From positions 169,987 to 233,986 of the forward strand of contig NZ_FRAQ01000004.1 of the NCBI RefSeq assembly GCF_900142385.1: a DNA stretch of 64,000 nucleotides, read 5' to 3'. Positions within the stretch are counted from its first letter, which is position 1; each line of letters begins with the position of its first letter. The stretch is from Marinobacter antarcticus (GTDB lineage Bacteria; Pseudomonadota; Gammaproteobacteria; Pseudomonadales; Oleiphilaceae). The notes under the pieces were generated by a model. That model saw nothing but the letters and a program-made list of their open reading frames with translations. It searched no databases and was not told the DNA's origin. Position numbers and translations under genes: made by a program. Positions 1 through 9,771 of this stretch are shown one piece after another.

Positions 1-531
1 TCAGACTATCCGCCGAAAGCGGATGATTACGTGATTACGCTCCAGTTTCCGCTCGTTAGTCGCCTGAAGATATACCAAAAGGATGGTGACGGCCTGCCTG
101 ATAACCCCTTCCGTTTGGTGGTCCAAGAGGTGGCTTATCGGTCCTCGACAACTGCTGCTGTTGCTCTTGGCTCGACAGGTTCTGTGAGTGACACCCAGCT
201 GCTTAAGGTCACACCACTGACCAAGGTCACCGCCCGGCAGTCCCTGCCGAACCAGTCAGCTGTTCGATTTCTGGTGCGGCGTGAAATTCAGGACAGCAGT
301 TATAAAAGTCTGTTTTACGAGGAGTCTGTAACGACTCAGGTCCGGGTTGGGCTTCAGGCTACCCTGGATACCGAACTGGGGCCGCTGGTGTTCCCAGCCC
401 CGGTGTTAGAACACTATGAGCCGTTCGACGAGGCCCTGCATAGCGAGCCACCTTCCAAAGTCCGGTTGGCCCTCAACCCCTATACCCAGCCTCAATCCCC
501 TTACTGGTATTTCACCGAGGTCAGCACATGA
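1..531 (+). CDS. Hypothetical protein, 5'-truncated by window edge
   Basis: The frame is open from the first base of the window, so the true start lies upstream; an in-frame GTG at 31 gives a 166-residue minimum. I do not recognise the family. The visible part is soluble, without membrane segments or an obvious signal, and rich in beta-prone stretches. Its stop overlaps the ATG of the next gene (ATGA at 528-531), so the two are translationally coupled and probably act together. The pairing of a soluble protein with a following multi-pass membrane protein recalls accessory genes near secretion effectors, but nothing seen here proves that. Confidence 0.6.
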   Translation, partial: SDYPPKADDYVITLQFPLVSRLKIYQKDGDGLPDNPFRLVVQEVAYRSSTTAAVALGSTGSVSDTQLLKVTPLTKVTARQSLPNQSAVRFLVRREIQDSSYKSLFYEESVTTQVRVGLQATLDTELGPLVFPAPVLEHYEPFDEALHSEPPSKVRLALNPYTQPQSPYWYFTEVST

Positions 532-1604
532 ATAGCGAACACGAACAATCTGTGTTCACTGAAATCGCCTTCCGGGCATCGGCGATTGCCCCCTTGCCCG
601 AAGCCCCGATCAAGCGCATCCGCATAGGTGAAGAGCTTCAGCCCATTGGTAGCTACGCGTGGGCCATTCCTTATCTTGGTACTATTGAGGCTATTGAGGC
701 GCTTCAGGACTGCGACAAAAGTGATCCAGAGTTTCAGGATAAAGAGTGGTGGTGGGACCATCAGCGTATACGGTTTTTGAATGGGAAGCTGGGCTTAAAG
801 TTTCTGATCATGATCATTCCCATTGTTTGGATATTCATTTTATGGCTCGCCGGCCCTGCAGCGTTGGTTTGGGCGGTCGTCGAGATAGAGTTAATTCGAG
901 CTCTTCCAGGGTTGTTCGTAGGCTGCGTTGGTATAGTACTAGCTCTCGCATGGTACATATTCGCTATTTGGATAACCCCGGCCACCACCAACTGGATCAT
1001 GAGCACCGGTATCGGCTTTTTCCTCAAGCCTTTCGAAAAGACCCTCAGCAAAAAGCTGGGCGAGACGCTGGAAGACGGATGCAGTGAGTTCAACCGGGTC
1101 ACCGGGCAGGTTCGCATTGCTTTGGGACGGAAACGGTTTCTTGAAGCTCCCTTTGTAGAATTCGATGCCTATGTGGATAGGGTTATTCAGGAAAGCGGCG
1201 TGTTTTACCGGTTAATGCTGGTGCACCGCTATACCCAGAAAACCTTCAACAAAACGGCGTTCAGTTCCATTGAATCCAACAAGAATGAAGTGCTGGCGAC
1301 CTGGGATATGCTGCAGCGCTACATGGATGTGAGCCAGCCGCTACCGGATACCCCTCGCCTCGAACCATTCCGTCACCTGGACCCCGTAACGGCAGAACAT
1401 GACCGGAAGACAGGACGCAACCCGCGATACTGGCGAGACCTGGATCTGGAAGCCTGGAAGGACGGTGAGGGTTGGACGGAAGTCCACAGATATCAGAATG
1501 AATATCCATGGGGAAGCCGGCTCTGCAAACTCACCCCACAGCTCGGCAAGATCTCGATGGAGGAATACCGGCAGCAGCGACCGGCGGGGGCGTGGCCTAT
1601 TTGA
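528..1604 (+). CDS. Uncharacterised inner-membrane protein
   Basis: A 358-residue protein coupled by a 4-base overlap to the gene before it. Two hydrophobic blocks are visible at about residues 89-120 and 128-152, so the middle of the protein probably spans the inner membrane two to four times. The N-terminal 85 residues and the C-terminal 200 residues are hydrophilic. The C-terminal part is rich in Trp, Tyr and Arg and ends without a recognisable motif. No enzyme signature was found. It may be the last gene of an operon that begins outside the window. Function is unknown. Confidence 0.65.
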   Translation: MNSEHEQSVFTEIAFRASAIAPLPEAPIKRIRIGEELQPIGSYAWAIPYLGTIEAIEALQDCDKSDPEFQDKEWWWDHQRIRFLNGKLGLKFLIMIIPIVWIFILWLAGPAALVWAVVEIELIRALPGLFVGCVGIVLALAWYIFAIWITPATTNWIMSTGIGFFLKPFEKTLSKKLGETLEDGCSEFNRVTGQVRIALGRKRFLEAPFVEFDAYVDRVIQESGVFYRLMLVHRYTQKTFNKTAFSSIESNKNEVLATWDMLQRYMDVSQPLPDTPRLEPFRHLDPVTAEHDRKTGRNPRYWRDLDLEAWKDGEGWTEVHRYQNEYPWGSRLCKLTPQLGKISMEEYRQQRPAGAWPI

Positions 1605-1684
1605 AAATATTTCGGTAGTTGGCACTGAATTGGCCATGCAAAGTACTAATGAGAACAAAGTGAGTCAGTTTCGCCTATCTCATT

Positions 1685-1717
1685 TTGCAAGTTGCAACGG
1701 TTATTGCAAAACGCAAC
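1685..1717. promoter_or_regulatory. Candidate operator of the ParD-like/zeta-like toxin-antitoxin pair
   Basis: Three TTGCAA-type palindromes lie in a row: TTGCAA at 1685-1690, the perfect 8-bp palindrome GTTGCAAC at 1691-1698 and TTGCAA at 1704-1709, followed by a GCAAC half-site at 1713-1717. The cluster is about 50 bases upstream of the antitoxin start. Type II antitoxins usually repress their own promoter at such repeats, so autoregulation is the likely use. That is inference from position and symmetry. Confidence 0.45.
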
Positions 1718-1764
1718 ACTGGTGGTAACCTGTACATATTAAAAGTCAAATCACTGGAGGCCCT

Positions 1765-2178
1765 ATGACCACAGCTATTCGCTTGGACGACAACCTGGTT
1801 CGTCACGCGGCTGCCGAAGGACAGGTGCACCGGCGCTCTACGCCCAAGCAGATTGAGTATTGGGCGGAGATAGGTCGTGCGGTTGCGGGAGAGGTGAGTG
1901 CGGAGGATCTGATTGCGATCCTTCAGGGTATTCGCCGCGTTAAGGTGGAGCCAGTGGTTCCGGAAACGGTCACCAGTGATGATTTGTGGGCAGAAGTGGA
2001 TCAGGCCCGCGACAGCGGCGAATTGAGCCGCTCGATTGCCCGGGGGCGTACGGTGTATCAGGCCGCTGCGGATAAACCGGGTTATCTGGAAGCGATTTAC
2101 CCTGGTGGTACGCGCTCGATCGGTCAGTTCCGTAATGGGCGGTTTGAAGCCGTGAGCGACCGTGACGACGCAGCCTGA
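1765..2178 (+). CDS. ParD-like antitoxin of a type II toxin-antitoxin system
   Basis: A 137-residue protein. Its N-terminus has the MTTAIRLDD start typical of ParD-like ribbon-helix-helix proteins, followed by RRSTPKQIEYWAEIGR, the signature of the ParD-like antitoxin family once called DUF3423. The C-terminal half is an acidic, flexible arm with a final strand-rich segment that would wrap the toxin. A good Shine-Dalgarno (GGAGG) precedes the ATG. The stop lies 17 bases inside the following kinase-like toxin gene, so the two are co-translated. The palindromes upstream fit autorepression. Confidence 0.85.
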   Translation: MTTAIRLDDNLVRHAAAEGQVHRRSTPKQIEYWAEIGRAVAGEVSAEDLIAILQGIRRVKVEPVVPETVTSDDLWAEVDQARDSGELSRSIARGRTVYQAAADKPGYLEAIYPGGTRSIGQFRNGRFEAVSDRDDAA

Positions 2179-2740
2179 GCTTTGGCTGCTCGTCGGCGGC
2201 AATGGTGCGGGCAAGTCGACGTTTTATGAGCGTTTTCTTGCCCGGCGCAGCATCCCTTTAGTCAACGCGGATAACATTGCGCGTAGCCTGTGGCCTGATT
2301 CCCCCGAAAAACATAGTTATGAGGCGGCTCTGATTGCTGAGAAAGAGCGGTTCCGTCTTTTGAAGGAGCGTCAGAGCTTCTGTTTTGAAACGGTTTTTTC
2401 TCACCCCTCAAAAATTGACTTTGTGGGAGCTGCTAAGGCTGCAGGTTTCCGTATCCGTATTTTCTATTTTCATCTGGAAACTGCGGCTCTGAACAAGGCC
2501 CGCGTAATCACTCGTGTCCAGTCCGGTGGCCACAATGTGCCGGAGAAGAAAATAGAGAGCAGGGTTCCGAGATCGTACGCCAACTTGCGTGAATGCATCG
2601 GGCTGGCGGATGAGCTACATCTTGTTGACAACTCCAGCCTGGATCGGCCCTTTGTTCGTGTTGCCGTCTGGGAAAATGGCGAGTGGCGGCGCTGCTGTGA
2701 GACGTTACCTGGTTGGGCGCGGGATTTGCTGGATGGATGA
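2162..2740 (+). CDS. Zeta-like P-loop kinase toxin
   Basis: A 192-residue protein starting at GTG inside the antitoxin gene. A Walker A motif, GGNGAGKST, sits at about residues 12-20, followed by an NADNIARSLWP segment like the substrate-binding stretch of zeta toxins, and FETVFSHPSK around residue 75. Zeta-type kinases phosphorylate UDP-N-acetylglucosamine and so block wall synthesis, but related small kinases have other targets and the substrate here cannot be read. The overlap with a ParD-like antitoxin rather than an epsilon protein is typical of the short chromosomal zeta-like families. Confidence 0.82.
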   Translation: MTTQPELWLLVGGNGAGKSTFYERFLARRSIPLVNADNIARSLWPDSPEKHSYEAALIAEKERFRLLKERQSFCFETVFSHPSKIDFVGAAKAAGFRIRIFYFHLETAALNKARVITRVQSGGHNVPEKKIESRVPRSYANLRECIGLADELHLVDNSSLDRPFVRVAVWENGEWRRCCETLPGWARDLLDG

Positions 2741-2770
2741 AGTTTTTGCGCAAGAGTCTTGGTAGGAGTT

Positions 2771-3667
2771 TCAGGGCCAGGTTTCAGGCACCACAAAAAC
2801 CCGGTCAATCTCAAGCCAGTTTCCCGTTTGGCGATCTGGCCGCATCATTGCGAATAGCTGCGGAACGACTTTGCGTTCCACACGTTCCAGTGCTTCCAGA
2901 ACATGTTCTGTATCCGGCTGCTCGCTCTGAAACCAGTTGCCAATCCAGTGTGGTTTGTTAAGTACAACCCAATGTGACGTGTCCAGGACTCTCGCGTCAT
3001 GGGCGTACATCCAGCGCCCGCGCAGATGGTTCGCCGGAACATAATTCGGCGTTACAACCTTCTGGTCATCGGGATAGAAAAGATACCCAGGCATAAAAAT
3101 TCGCGGAGTCAGCGGGCCGGTTATATGAAATTCCGAGAGCAGTACGAGGGTTTCCGGGAGCTGTGTGCGGCGGCTCTGTTGTTCTAGCAGGCTGGTTGTT
3201 TTCATATCCAGCCGGTCACGGGCATTGGGGCCGTACCAGAGGGTTGAGCCGGCGAGTTCTGAAACGCCGAGATAGAACTTGATAGCGATCTCGTGGTGCT
3301 CGATGCGATCATTTTTCTTGTTGTGCACCACGAAATCCAATTCGCCGATGGTGCGCCCGCTTGACTGGATCTGCTGGTTTTTCAGCAGAATGGGCCAGCC
3401 GAGCAAGTCCTCCATCAAAACCTGATAGAGTCGCTCGAAATAGAAGCCCAGCCTGCGCTGCGGTGGTTCATGCAGTAGCGGTGGTGCAGCCGCTGTTTCC
3501 TGATCCCAGGTTTTAAGAATATCGGGATAATTTGAAGGCAGGTACTTTAAAGGTTCAAAAGTGATCGGCGAGCGCATCAGTTGAGGTGCCTGGCACAGCC
3601 ATGCGAGATGCCTGATTGCTGGCGTTTGATACGAGTTGATCAGATGAGAGGCGAGGTTTGCATCCAT
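2771..3667 (-). CDS. DUF1853 family protein
   Basis: The reading frame extends back to 3949, but the extension overlaps the divergent gloA and is rich in Arg and Ser, so I place the start at the ATG ending at 3667 (MDANLASH), giving 298 residues. The conserved block runs from about residue 60: RLGFYFERLYQ, then GRTIGELDFVV and HHEIAIKFYLG. The spaced E, E-x-D and E-x-A-x-K residues look like a PD-(D/E)xK nuclease core, which is known for DUF1853. The biological role is unknown. It is convergent with the zeta-like toxin gene and divergent from gloA. Confidence 0.8.
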   Translation of the reverse strand: MDANLASHLINSYQTPAIRHLAWLCQAPQLMRSPITFEPLKYLPSNYPDILKTWDQETAAAPPLLHEPPQRRLGFYFERLYQVLMEDLLGWPILLKNQQIQSSGRTIGELDFVVHNKKNDRIEHHEIAIKFYLGVSELAGSTLWYGPNARDRLDMKTTSLLEQQSRRTQLPETLVLLSEFHITGPLTPRIFMPGYLFYPDDQKVVTPNYVPANHLRGRWMYAHDARVLDTSHWVVLNKPHWIGNWFQSEQPDTEHVLEALERVERKVVPQLFAMMRPDRQTGNWLEIDRVFVVPETWP

Positions 3668-3779
3668 TCGCCAAGAATACCGTAAACTGTCAGTTAATAA
3701 AGGTGCGAGTGTTCTACGAGACGGTCGCCGAATCATGAAGGCTCGCCGCACCAAGCAACCGGAAATAACAGGAGACAGT

Positions 3780-4220
3780 ATGCAATACCTACATACGATG
3801 ATCCGCGTAAGCAATCTTGAGCAAACCCTGCATTTTTTCTGCGACCTGCTCGGTATGATCGAAATTGATCGTAAAAGCAGTGAGAAAGGCCGATTTACCC
3901 TGGTATTTCTGGCAGCGCCGGAAGATGAGGCGCGAGCACGTGAAGACAAGGCTCCGATGCTTGAGTTGACCTATAACTGGGACCCGGAAGAGTATTCCGG
4001 TGGTCGCAACTTTGGCCATCTGGCTTTCAGAGTGGATGATATTTATAGCCTGTGCGAGACGCTGCAGGCAAACGGCGTAACCATTAATCGCCCGCCCCGG
4101 GATGGTTACATGGCGTTTATCCGCACTCCAGACAACGTATCTATCGAGTTATTGCAGAAGGGTGACGCGCTGGCGCCTAAAGAGCCATGGCTGAGCATGG
4201 AAAACACGGGGACATGGTAA
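3780..4220 (+). CDS. gloA: Lactoylglutathione lyase (glyoxalase I)
   Basis: Converts the hemithioacetal of methylglyoxal and glutathione to S-lactoylglutathione in the cytosol, the first step of methylglyoxal detoxification. I place the start at the ATG at 3780 (MQYLHTMIRV), with an AGGAGA Shine-Dalgarno just upstream; the longer frame from 3735 lacks one. The protein is 146 residues. The four metal ligands of the Ni-type bacterial enzyme are visible: His5, Glu in LELTYNW, His in GHLAF and Glu in SIELL. The length is close to the usual 130-150. Confidence 0.95.
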   Translation: MQYLHTMIRVSNLEQTLHFFCDLLGMIEIDRKSSEKGRFTLVFLAAPEDEARAREDKAPMLELTYNWDPEEYSGGRNFGHLAFRVDDIYSLCETLQANGVTINRPPRDGYMAFIRTPDNVSIELLQKGDALAPKEPWLSMENTGTW

Positions 4221-4351
4221 GGAGAGTCATTCGGTTCGAAAGAATTGAAGATGCAGGGAAACGCCCATAAAATCATCAAAACTTTAAAGTAAACGTTATC
4301 GGTATAACTTCTACGGCATCAGGATGATGCGATAAAACAGGGAGATGTTTC

Positions 4352-5773
4352 ATGGAAGATTGGCAAGGATGCCTTACCCCTCAATGTCAGACTGCGTTAC
4401 TGAGTGCCCGTGATCATGTTGATCGCCGTGGCGGTTCCGTCATCACGGTTGAAGACTTCCTGCTGGCGCTGCTGGATTCCAGCCCCTGTGCAAGCAGTTT
4501 TCTGCGCAGCTGTGGTGTGGATATGGATGAGCTGACCCGAACCATCCAGTGCGAGCAGCCCATTGTGACTGAGGTAGGCGGTGAAGGGCTGCTTTCCTCC
4601 CAGTTAATATACTGGTTGGCGACAGCACGTGAATCCTTTGGAACGCCCGCCTGGCTGGATTGGCCCCAGCTTCTCGAAGTGCTTGCACGGCATGCAGAGC
4701 GCTTGCAGGGCAAGGCCTATGTTGCGGTTCTTGAGATGGTTTCACGTTGGCCAGAATCGGGTGATCCGGTTAATACCGGAGTGGACCTGGAGCAGTCTGG
4801 CATTGAAGAGCATGAAGCAGCGCCGATTGTGATTACCGATCCGGAGTGGATCGAGCTGGCGGAAGACGTCGCCATCACACTTGGCGCAGCGCCTGATGCT
4901 TTGGTGTGGGTCAAGGGAGCGCGCGGGGGAGGGAAGTCCTCCTGGCTGAGCTCGATGCTGTCATCGATAGCGCAACCCTTCGTTGAAATGGATCTGCGCC
5001 GTGAAGCTGAGCTGCTGGCCAGTGATCTTGCCGTGATTCCTGTGGCGGCCAGAAAACCCTGGCCTGTCCTAGTGCTTGATAATGTAGCACCGGCCGACCT
5101 GCTGGCCCTGATGGAGTTTCCGTTCGGCCTTGCGTCGGAGCTGGTTCTTCGCTGGCAGGGCCCTGTCATGCTTCTGGGGCCTGATACGTCAGGCAGCGAT
5201 GCCAGCTGCAACTTGCTGGAACAGCGCCTGGGTCGGGCTCTGGAGACGTTCAATATGCGCCTTTCGAGTGCAACACAGCGTAAGGCTATTCTGGTCGCTC
5301 ATCAGGCGGCTATTGAGCGTCGCTGGAACATTCAGCTATCGCACTCAGCCGCCCAGTTTGCGGCCTCCCGGCGCAGCCAGTGCGTCAGTACGCCGGGTGG
5401 GATGCTGCAGTGGGTAGAGCGTGCAGCGGCGCGACTCGACCTGTTTGCCCGGCGCGGCCCGGCAAGTTCGGTGGCGCTTTCCGGGCAGGCGGAGACGCTC
5501 CGGCGCCAGAGCTTGGTTGCAATAGCACGGCAGGAGCCGCTGCATGAGATTGAACAGTCACTTGAAGAGGTAAATCTCTTGCGCGCCGCCACGGAAGTGG
5601 CATGGCATGAACGAAAAGCTGCGGGCACACTGCGCCAGCTTACGGTGGAAGATCTGCGCCAGGAACTGGAACGCTGGGTTGCAGCGCGGCGCGGGCCGGT
5701 TCACTATGTGCTCCATTGTGACCATCAGCATGGAGAATCTGCGGGTGAAGGATCTGGAAATCTACATTCGTGA
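4352..5773 (+). CDS. Clp-N domain protein with a degenerate P-loop ATPase domain
   Basis: A 473-residue protein. The first 140 residues resemble the Clp/Hsp100 amino-terminal double repeat (LTPQCQTALLSARDHV, then VITVEDFLLALLDSSP), which binds substrates in ClpA, ClpB and ClpV. A Walker A, GARGGGKSS, follows at about residues 188-197 and a Walker-B-like PVLVLDNV at about 237-245, where the usual catalytic Glu is replaced by Asn. There is no second AAA domain, so it is about half the size of ClpB. A small gene overlaps its 3' end. It may be an adaptor or switch ATPase; the function is not known. Confidence 0.65.
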   Translation: MEDWQGCLTPQCQTALLSARDHVDRRGGSVITVEDFLLALLDSSPCASSFLRSCGVDMDELTRTIQCEQPIVTEVGGEGLLSSQLIYWLATARESFGTPAWLDWPQLLEVLARHAERLQGKAYVAVLEMVSRWPESGDPVNTGVDLEQSGIEEHEAAPIVITDPEWIELAEDVAITLGAAPDALVWVKGARGGGKSSWLSSMLSSIAQPFVEMDLRREAELLASDLAVIPVAARKPWPVLVLDNVAPADLLALMEFPFGLASELVLRWQGPVMLLGPDTSGSDASCNLLEQRLGRALETFNMRLSSATQRKAILVAHQAAIERRWNIQLSHSAAQFAASRRSQCVSTPGGMLQWVERAAARLDLFARRGPASSVALSGQAETLRRQSLVAIARQEPLHEIEQSLEEVNLLRAATEVAWHERKAAGTLRQLTVEDLRQELERWVAARRGPVHYVLHCDHQHGESAGEGSGNLHS

Positions 5774-6119
5774 CCTGGAATCAGGCGCGGTTTGCCGTTG
5801 GCTGGAAAGCCATGTGGAGCAGTTGGTGCTTGATGACGGTGATGTTTCATCCGTTATCAAAGGCTCTGCCCGCTTCGGTGAAGACCGCTTAAAAATAACG
5901 CTTTATCCGCAAGCTTTTGGTAAGCGGTATACGTCACTGATTATCGAAGGCGAACGGCTTCCTTGGAGCGCTGATCTGGATTGTGCGCGCAGCGCATGGC
6001 GAGCTTTGGATACAGAAATCCGATGCAGCCCGGGAGAGTGGAAAGAGGGTGAGTCGGCAGAAGATGAGAAGTGGTGGCGGTTGGATAACCGGGGTGAGCA
6101 GCTCGTAGTCTGGAACTGA
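5730..6119 (+). CDS. Small conserved hypothetical partner of the Clp-N protein
   Basis: A 129-residue acidic protein read in a different frame and starting 44 bases before the end of the Clp-N gene. The ATG at 5730 (MENLRVKDLEIYIRD) begins the convincing part; the upstream extension to 5607 is only the shadow of the other gene. No known domain was recognised. It is strand-rich with several Trp near the C-terminus, and has no signal or membrane segment. The overlap suggests it works with the Clp-N ATPase. A terminator follows directly. Confidence 0.55.
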   Translation: MENLRVKDLEIYIRDLESGAVCRWLESHVEQLVLDDGDVSSVIKGSARFGEDRLKITLYPQAFGKRYTSLIIEGERLPWSADLDCARSAWRALDTEIRCSPGEWKEGESAEDEKWWRLDNRGEQLVVWN

Positions 6120-6139
6120 ATAGTCTGTAACTAAAAAAA

Positions 6140-6172
6140 GCAGCCCCTTATGAGTAAAGGGCTGCCTTTTGT
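6140..6172. terminator. Bidirectional rho-independent terminator
   Basis: GCAGCCC at 6140-6146 pairs with GGGCTGC at 6159-6165, with T-rich sequence on the plus side and an A-rich run before it that serves the minus strand. It sits between two convergent genes and can end both transcripts. Confidence 0.85.
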
Positions 6173-6190
6173 TTTATATCAGCAGATGTT

Positions 6191-6757
6191 TCATTCGCTC
6201 AGAATAGAAACGTTATCTGCCTGTAGGCCTTTATCCGCATCAACCACGCTGAAGCGAACCAGTTGGCCCTGGCGAAGAACCCGGCGGCCACTTCCGCGAA
6301 TAGCACGAAAGTGAACAAAGATTTCATCTCCGCTTTCACGAACGATAAAGCCAAATCCTTTTTTAACGTTAAACCACTTTACAGTGCCTTCTTCGTCACC
6401 TTCCGGGCTGTTGTCATCGTAGCCTTCATCGTCATCGGAATAGTTCTGGTTAGAACTCTTATTGGAGCTCCGATCAGAACTCTGGCTCCGTGACGGTGAG
6501 CTCCCACGCTGAGAAGTGCTGCGGGCAGGCTGCTGTTTGGCTGAAATTGCGACGGCCAGAAAACCGGCAATACCGAAAACAATGAAAGTGATGATATATG
6601 CGGTGATGCCGCGAGTGCTGCCCAGAGCCTCTACAAATTCTCCCACCGCAAGCAGGCGAAGTGGTTCAGGGGTAAACGAGAGCAGCAGGGCAAGTACCAA
6701 CGGTGCTGGAATAGCGATCAGGATAGCAACAAGGATCGCTTTGGCTGGATTACGCAT
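6191..6757 (-). CDS. Membrane-anchored cold-shock-domain protein
   Basis: A 188-residue protein with two hydrophobic segments (about residues 7-28 and 50-72), a Ser/Arg/Asn/Asp-rich linker (about 73-120) and a complete C-terminal cold shock domain. [15 protein letters not shown] holds RNP1 and DEIFVHF holds RNP2. Free CspA proteins are about 70 residues and soluble; here the nucleic-acid-binding domain is tethered to the inner membrane, presumably facing the cytoplasm. It differs from the known CSD-DUF1294 fusions, where the membrane part follows the CSD. A terminator-like hairpin lies in its leader. Confidence 0.85.
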   Translation of the reverse strand: MRNPAKAILVAILIAIPAPLVLALLLSFTPEPLRLLAVGEFVEALGSTRGITAYIITFIVFGIAGFLAVAISAKQQPARSTSQRGSSPSRSQSSDRSSNKSSNQNYSDDDEGYDDNSPEGDEEGTVKWFNVKKGFGFIVRESGDEIFVHFRAIRGSGRRVLRQGQLVRFSVVDADKGLQADNVSILSE

Positions 6758-6794
6758 TGATTGGGAATTCTCCGTTATTTATTAACGCTGACGA

Positions 6795-6830
6795 TAAAAA
6801 ACCGGATATCGGGTAAAATCGCTTATCCGG
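6795..6830 (-). terminator. Terminator-like hairpin in the leader of the cold-shock-domain gene
   Basis: On the minus strand CCGGATA and TATCCGG form a perfect 7-bp stem (plus-strand 6824-6830 and 6802-6808) followed at once by six T. It lies about 40 bases upstream of the minus-strand start at 6757. It could be a conditional attenuator of that gene or the end of a short transcript. Confidence 0.55.
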
Positions 6831-6966
6831 CCAGTGAATACCGCCTAGTTTCCGGGAAAACAGAAACAGGGGCGGGCAAAAACGGCATGATAACAGATTA
6901 TCCCGACGGCTGACCAAGCTTCACTTATCCACGCGAACGATTCATGCGAGGGAGTTCCGATACCCG

Positions 6967-7185
6967 ATGAGCCATAACGATCTGCAAGCCAGACTGGACG
7001 AGCTTGAAACACGGCTGGCGTTCCAGGACGACATTATCAATACCCTGAGCGAACAGGTGGCAAAACAGGAAATGGATATCCGTGAGCTCTGGGACGCAAA
7101 GCGGTTATTGCATAACCAACTGAAAGATGTCTCCTCTTCCCACCTGAAGCGTGAAGAGGAAGAAGCCCCTCCGCCACACTACTGA
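6967..7185 (+). CDS. slyX: SlyX family protein
   Basis: A 72-residue coiled-coil protein: LQARLDELETRLAFQDDIINTL, then a second heptad block and the conserved PPPHY C-terminus that marks SlyX. The molecular role of SlyX is unknown in any species; in enterics it lies beside the prolyl isomerase slyD, which is not adjacent here. The length is normal. A strong terminator follows, so this is probably a single-gene unit. Confidence 0.93.
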   Translation: MSHNDLQARLDELETRLAFQDDIINTLSEQVAKQEMDIRELWDAKRLLHNQLKDVSSSHLKREEEEAPPPHY

Positions 7186-7194
7186 GCCTGAAAA

Positions 7195-7228
7195 CGAAAA
7201 TGCCGAAGTAGTTGCTCCGGCATTTTCG
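7195..7228. terminator. Bidirectional terminator after slyX and dapE
   Basis: CGAAAATGCCG at 7195-7205 pairs perfectly with CGGCATTTTCG at 7218-7228 around a 12-base loop, with A-rich and T-rich flanks. It serves slyX on the plus strand and dapE on the minus strand. Confidence 0.85.
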
Positions 7229-7257
7229 TTGTGTCAGTCAGCCTGTAAAAAGGCTGG

Positions 7258-9409
<2,152 letters not shown>

Positions 9410-9426
9410 GTGGTGATTGCTCCTGT

Positions 9427-9768
9427 TTAGTTGATCATTGTTGCCCAGTCGTTGGCATTAAAGCCGACATGCACAGAGCCTTCATGCTCGACCACGGGTC
9501 GTTTTATGATGGATGTATTTTCCAGCATGATGTCATGGGCAGATTGGGCGCTAATGGTATCACGAACCTCGTCGCTGAGTTTGCGCCAGGTAGTGCCTCG
9601 ACGGTTCAGCAGGAGTTCCCAGCCAACCGCCTTTTCCCATTGGCTCAGGCGAGCCCCGTCGAGTCCGTCCTTTTTAAAATCGTGGAACTCATAGGAAATG
9701 CCCTGTTCATCAAGCCATTTTCGGGCCTTTTTGACGGTGTCGCAGTTCCGGATTCCATATAGCTTCAT
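9427..9768 (-). CDS. ArsC-family reductase (YffB/Spx-like)
   Basis: A 113-residue thioredoxin-fold protein of the ArsC/Spx superfamily. The active-site Cys sits in GIRNCDTVKKARKWL near residue 9, and the KRPVV motif is near residue 89. YffB-type members are often found next to dapC/dapD but have no proven arsenate role; they bind glutathione weakly in vitro. It lies 3 bases downstream of dapC and 17 bases upstream of dapD, so it belongs to the dap operon. Real substrate unknown. Confidence 0.88.
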   Translation of the reverse strand: MKLYGIRNCDTVKKARKWLDEQGISYEFHDFKKDGLDGARLSQWEKAVGWELLLNRRGTTWRKLSDEVRDTISAQSAHDIMLENTSIIKRPVVEHEGSVHVGFNANDWATMIN

Positions 9769-9771
9769 AAT

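Noticed and set aside
3668..3949. N-terminal extension of the DUF1853 protein
   Set aside because: It overlaps gloA and its promoter, and the translated extension is low-complexity Arg/Ser without homology features.
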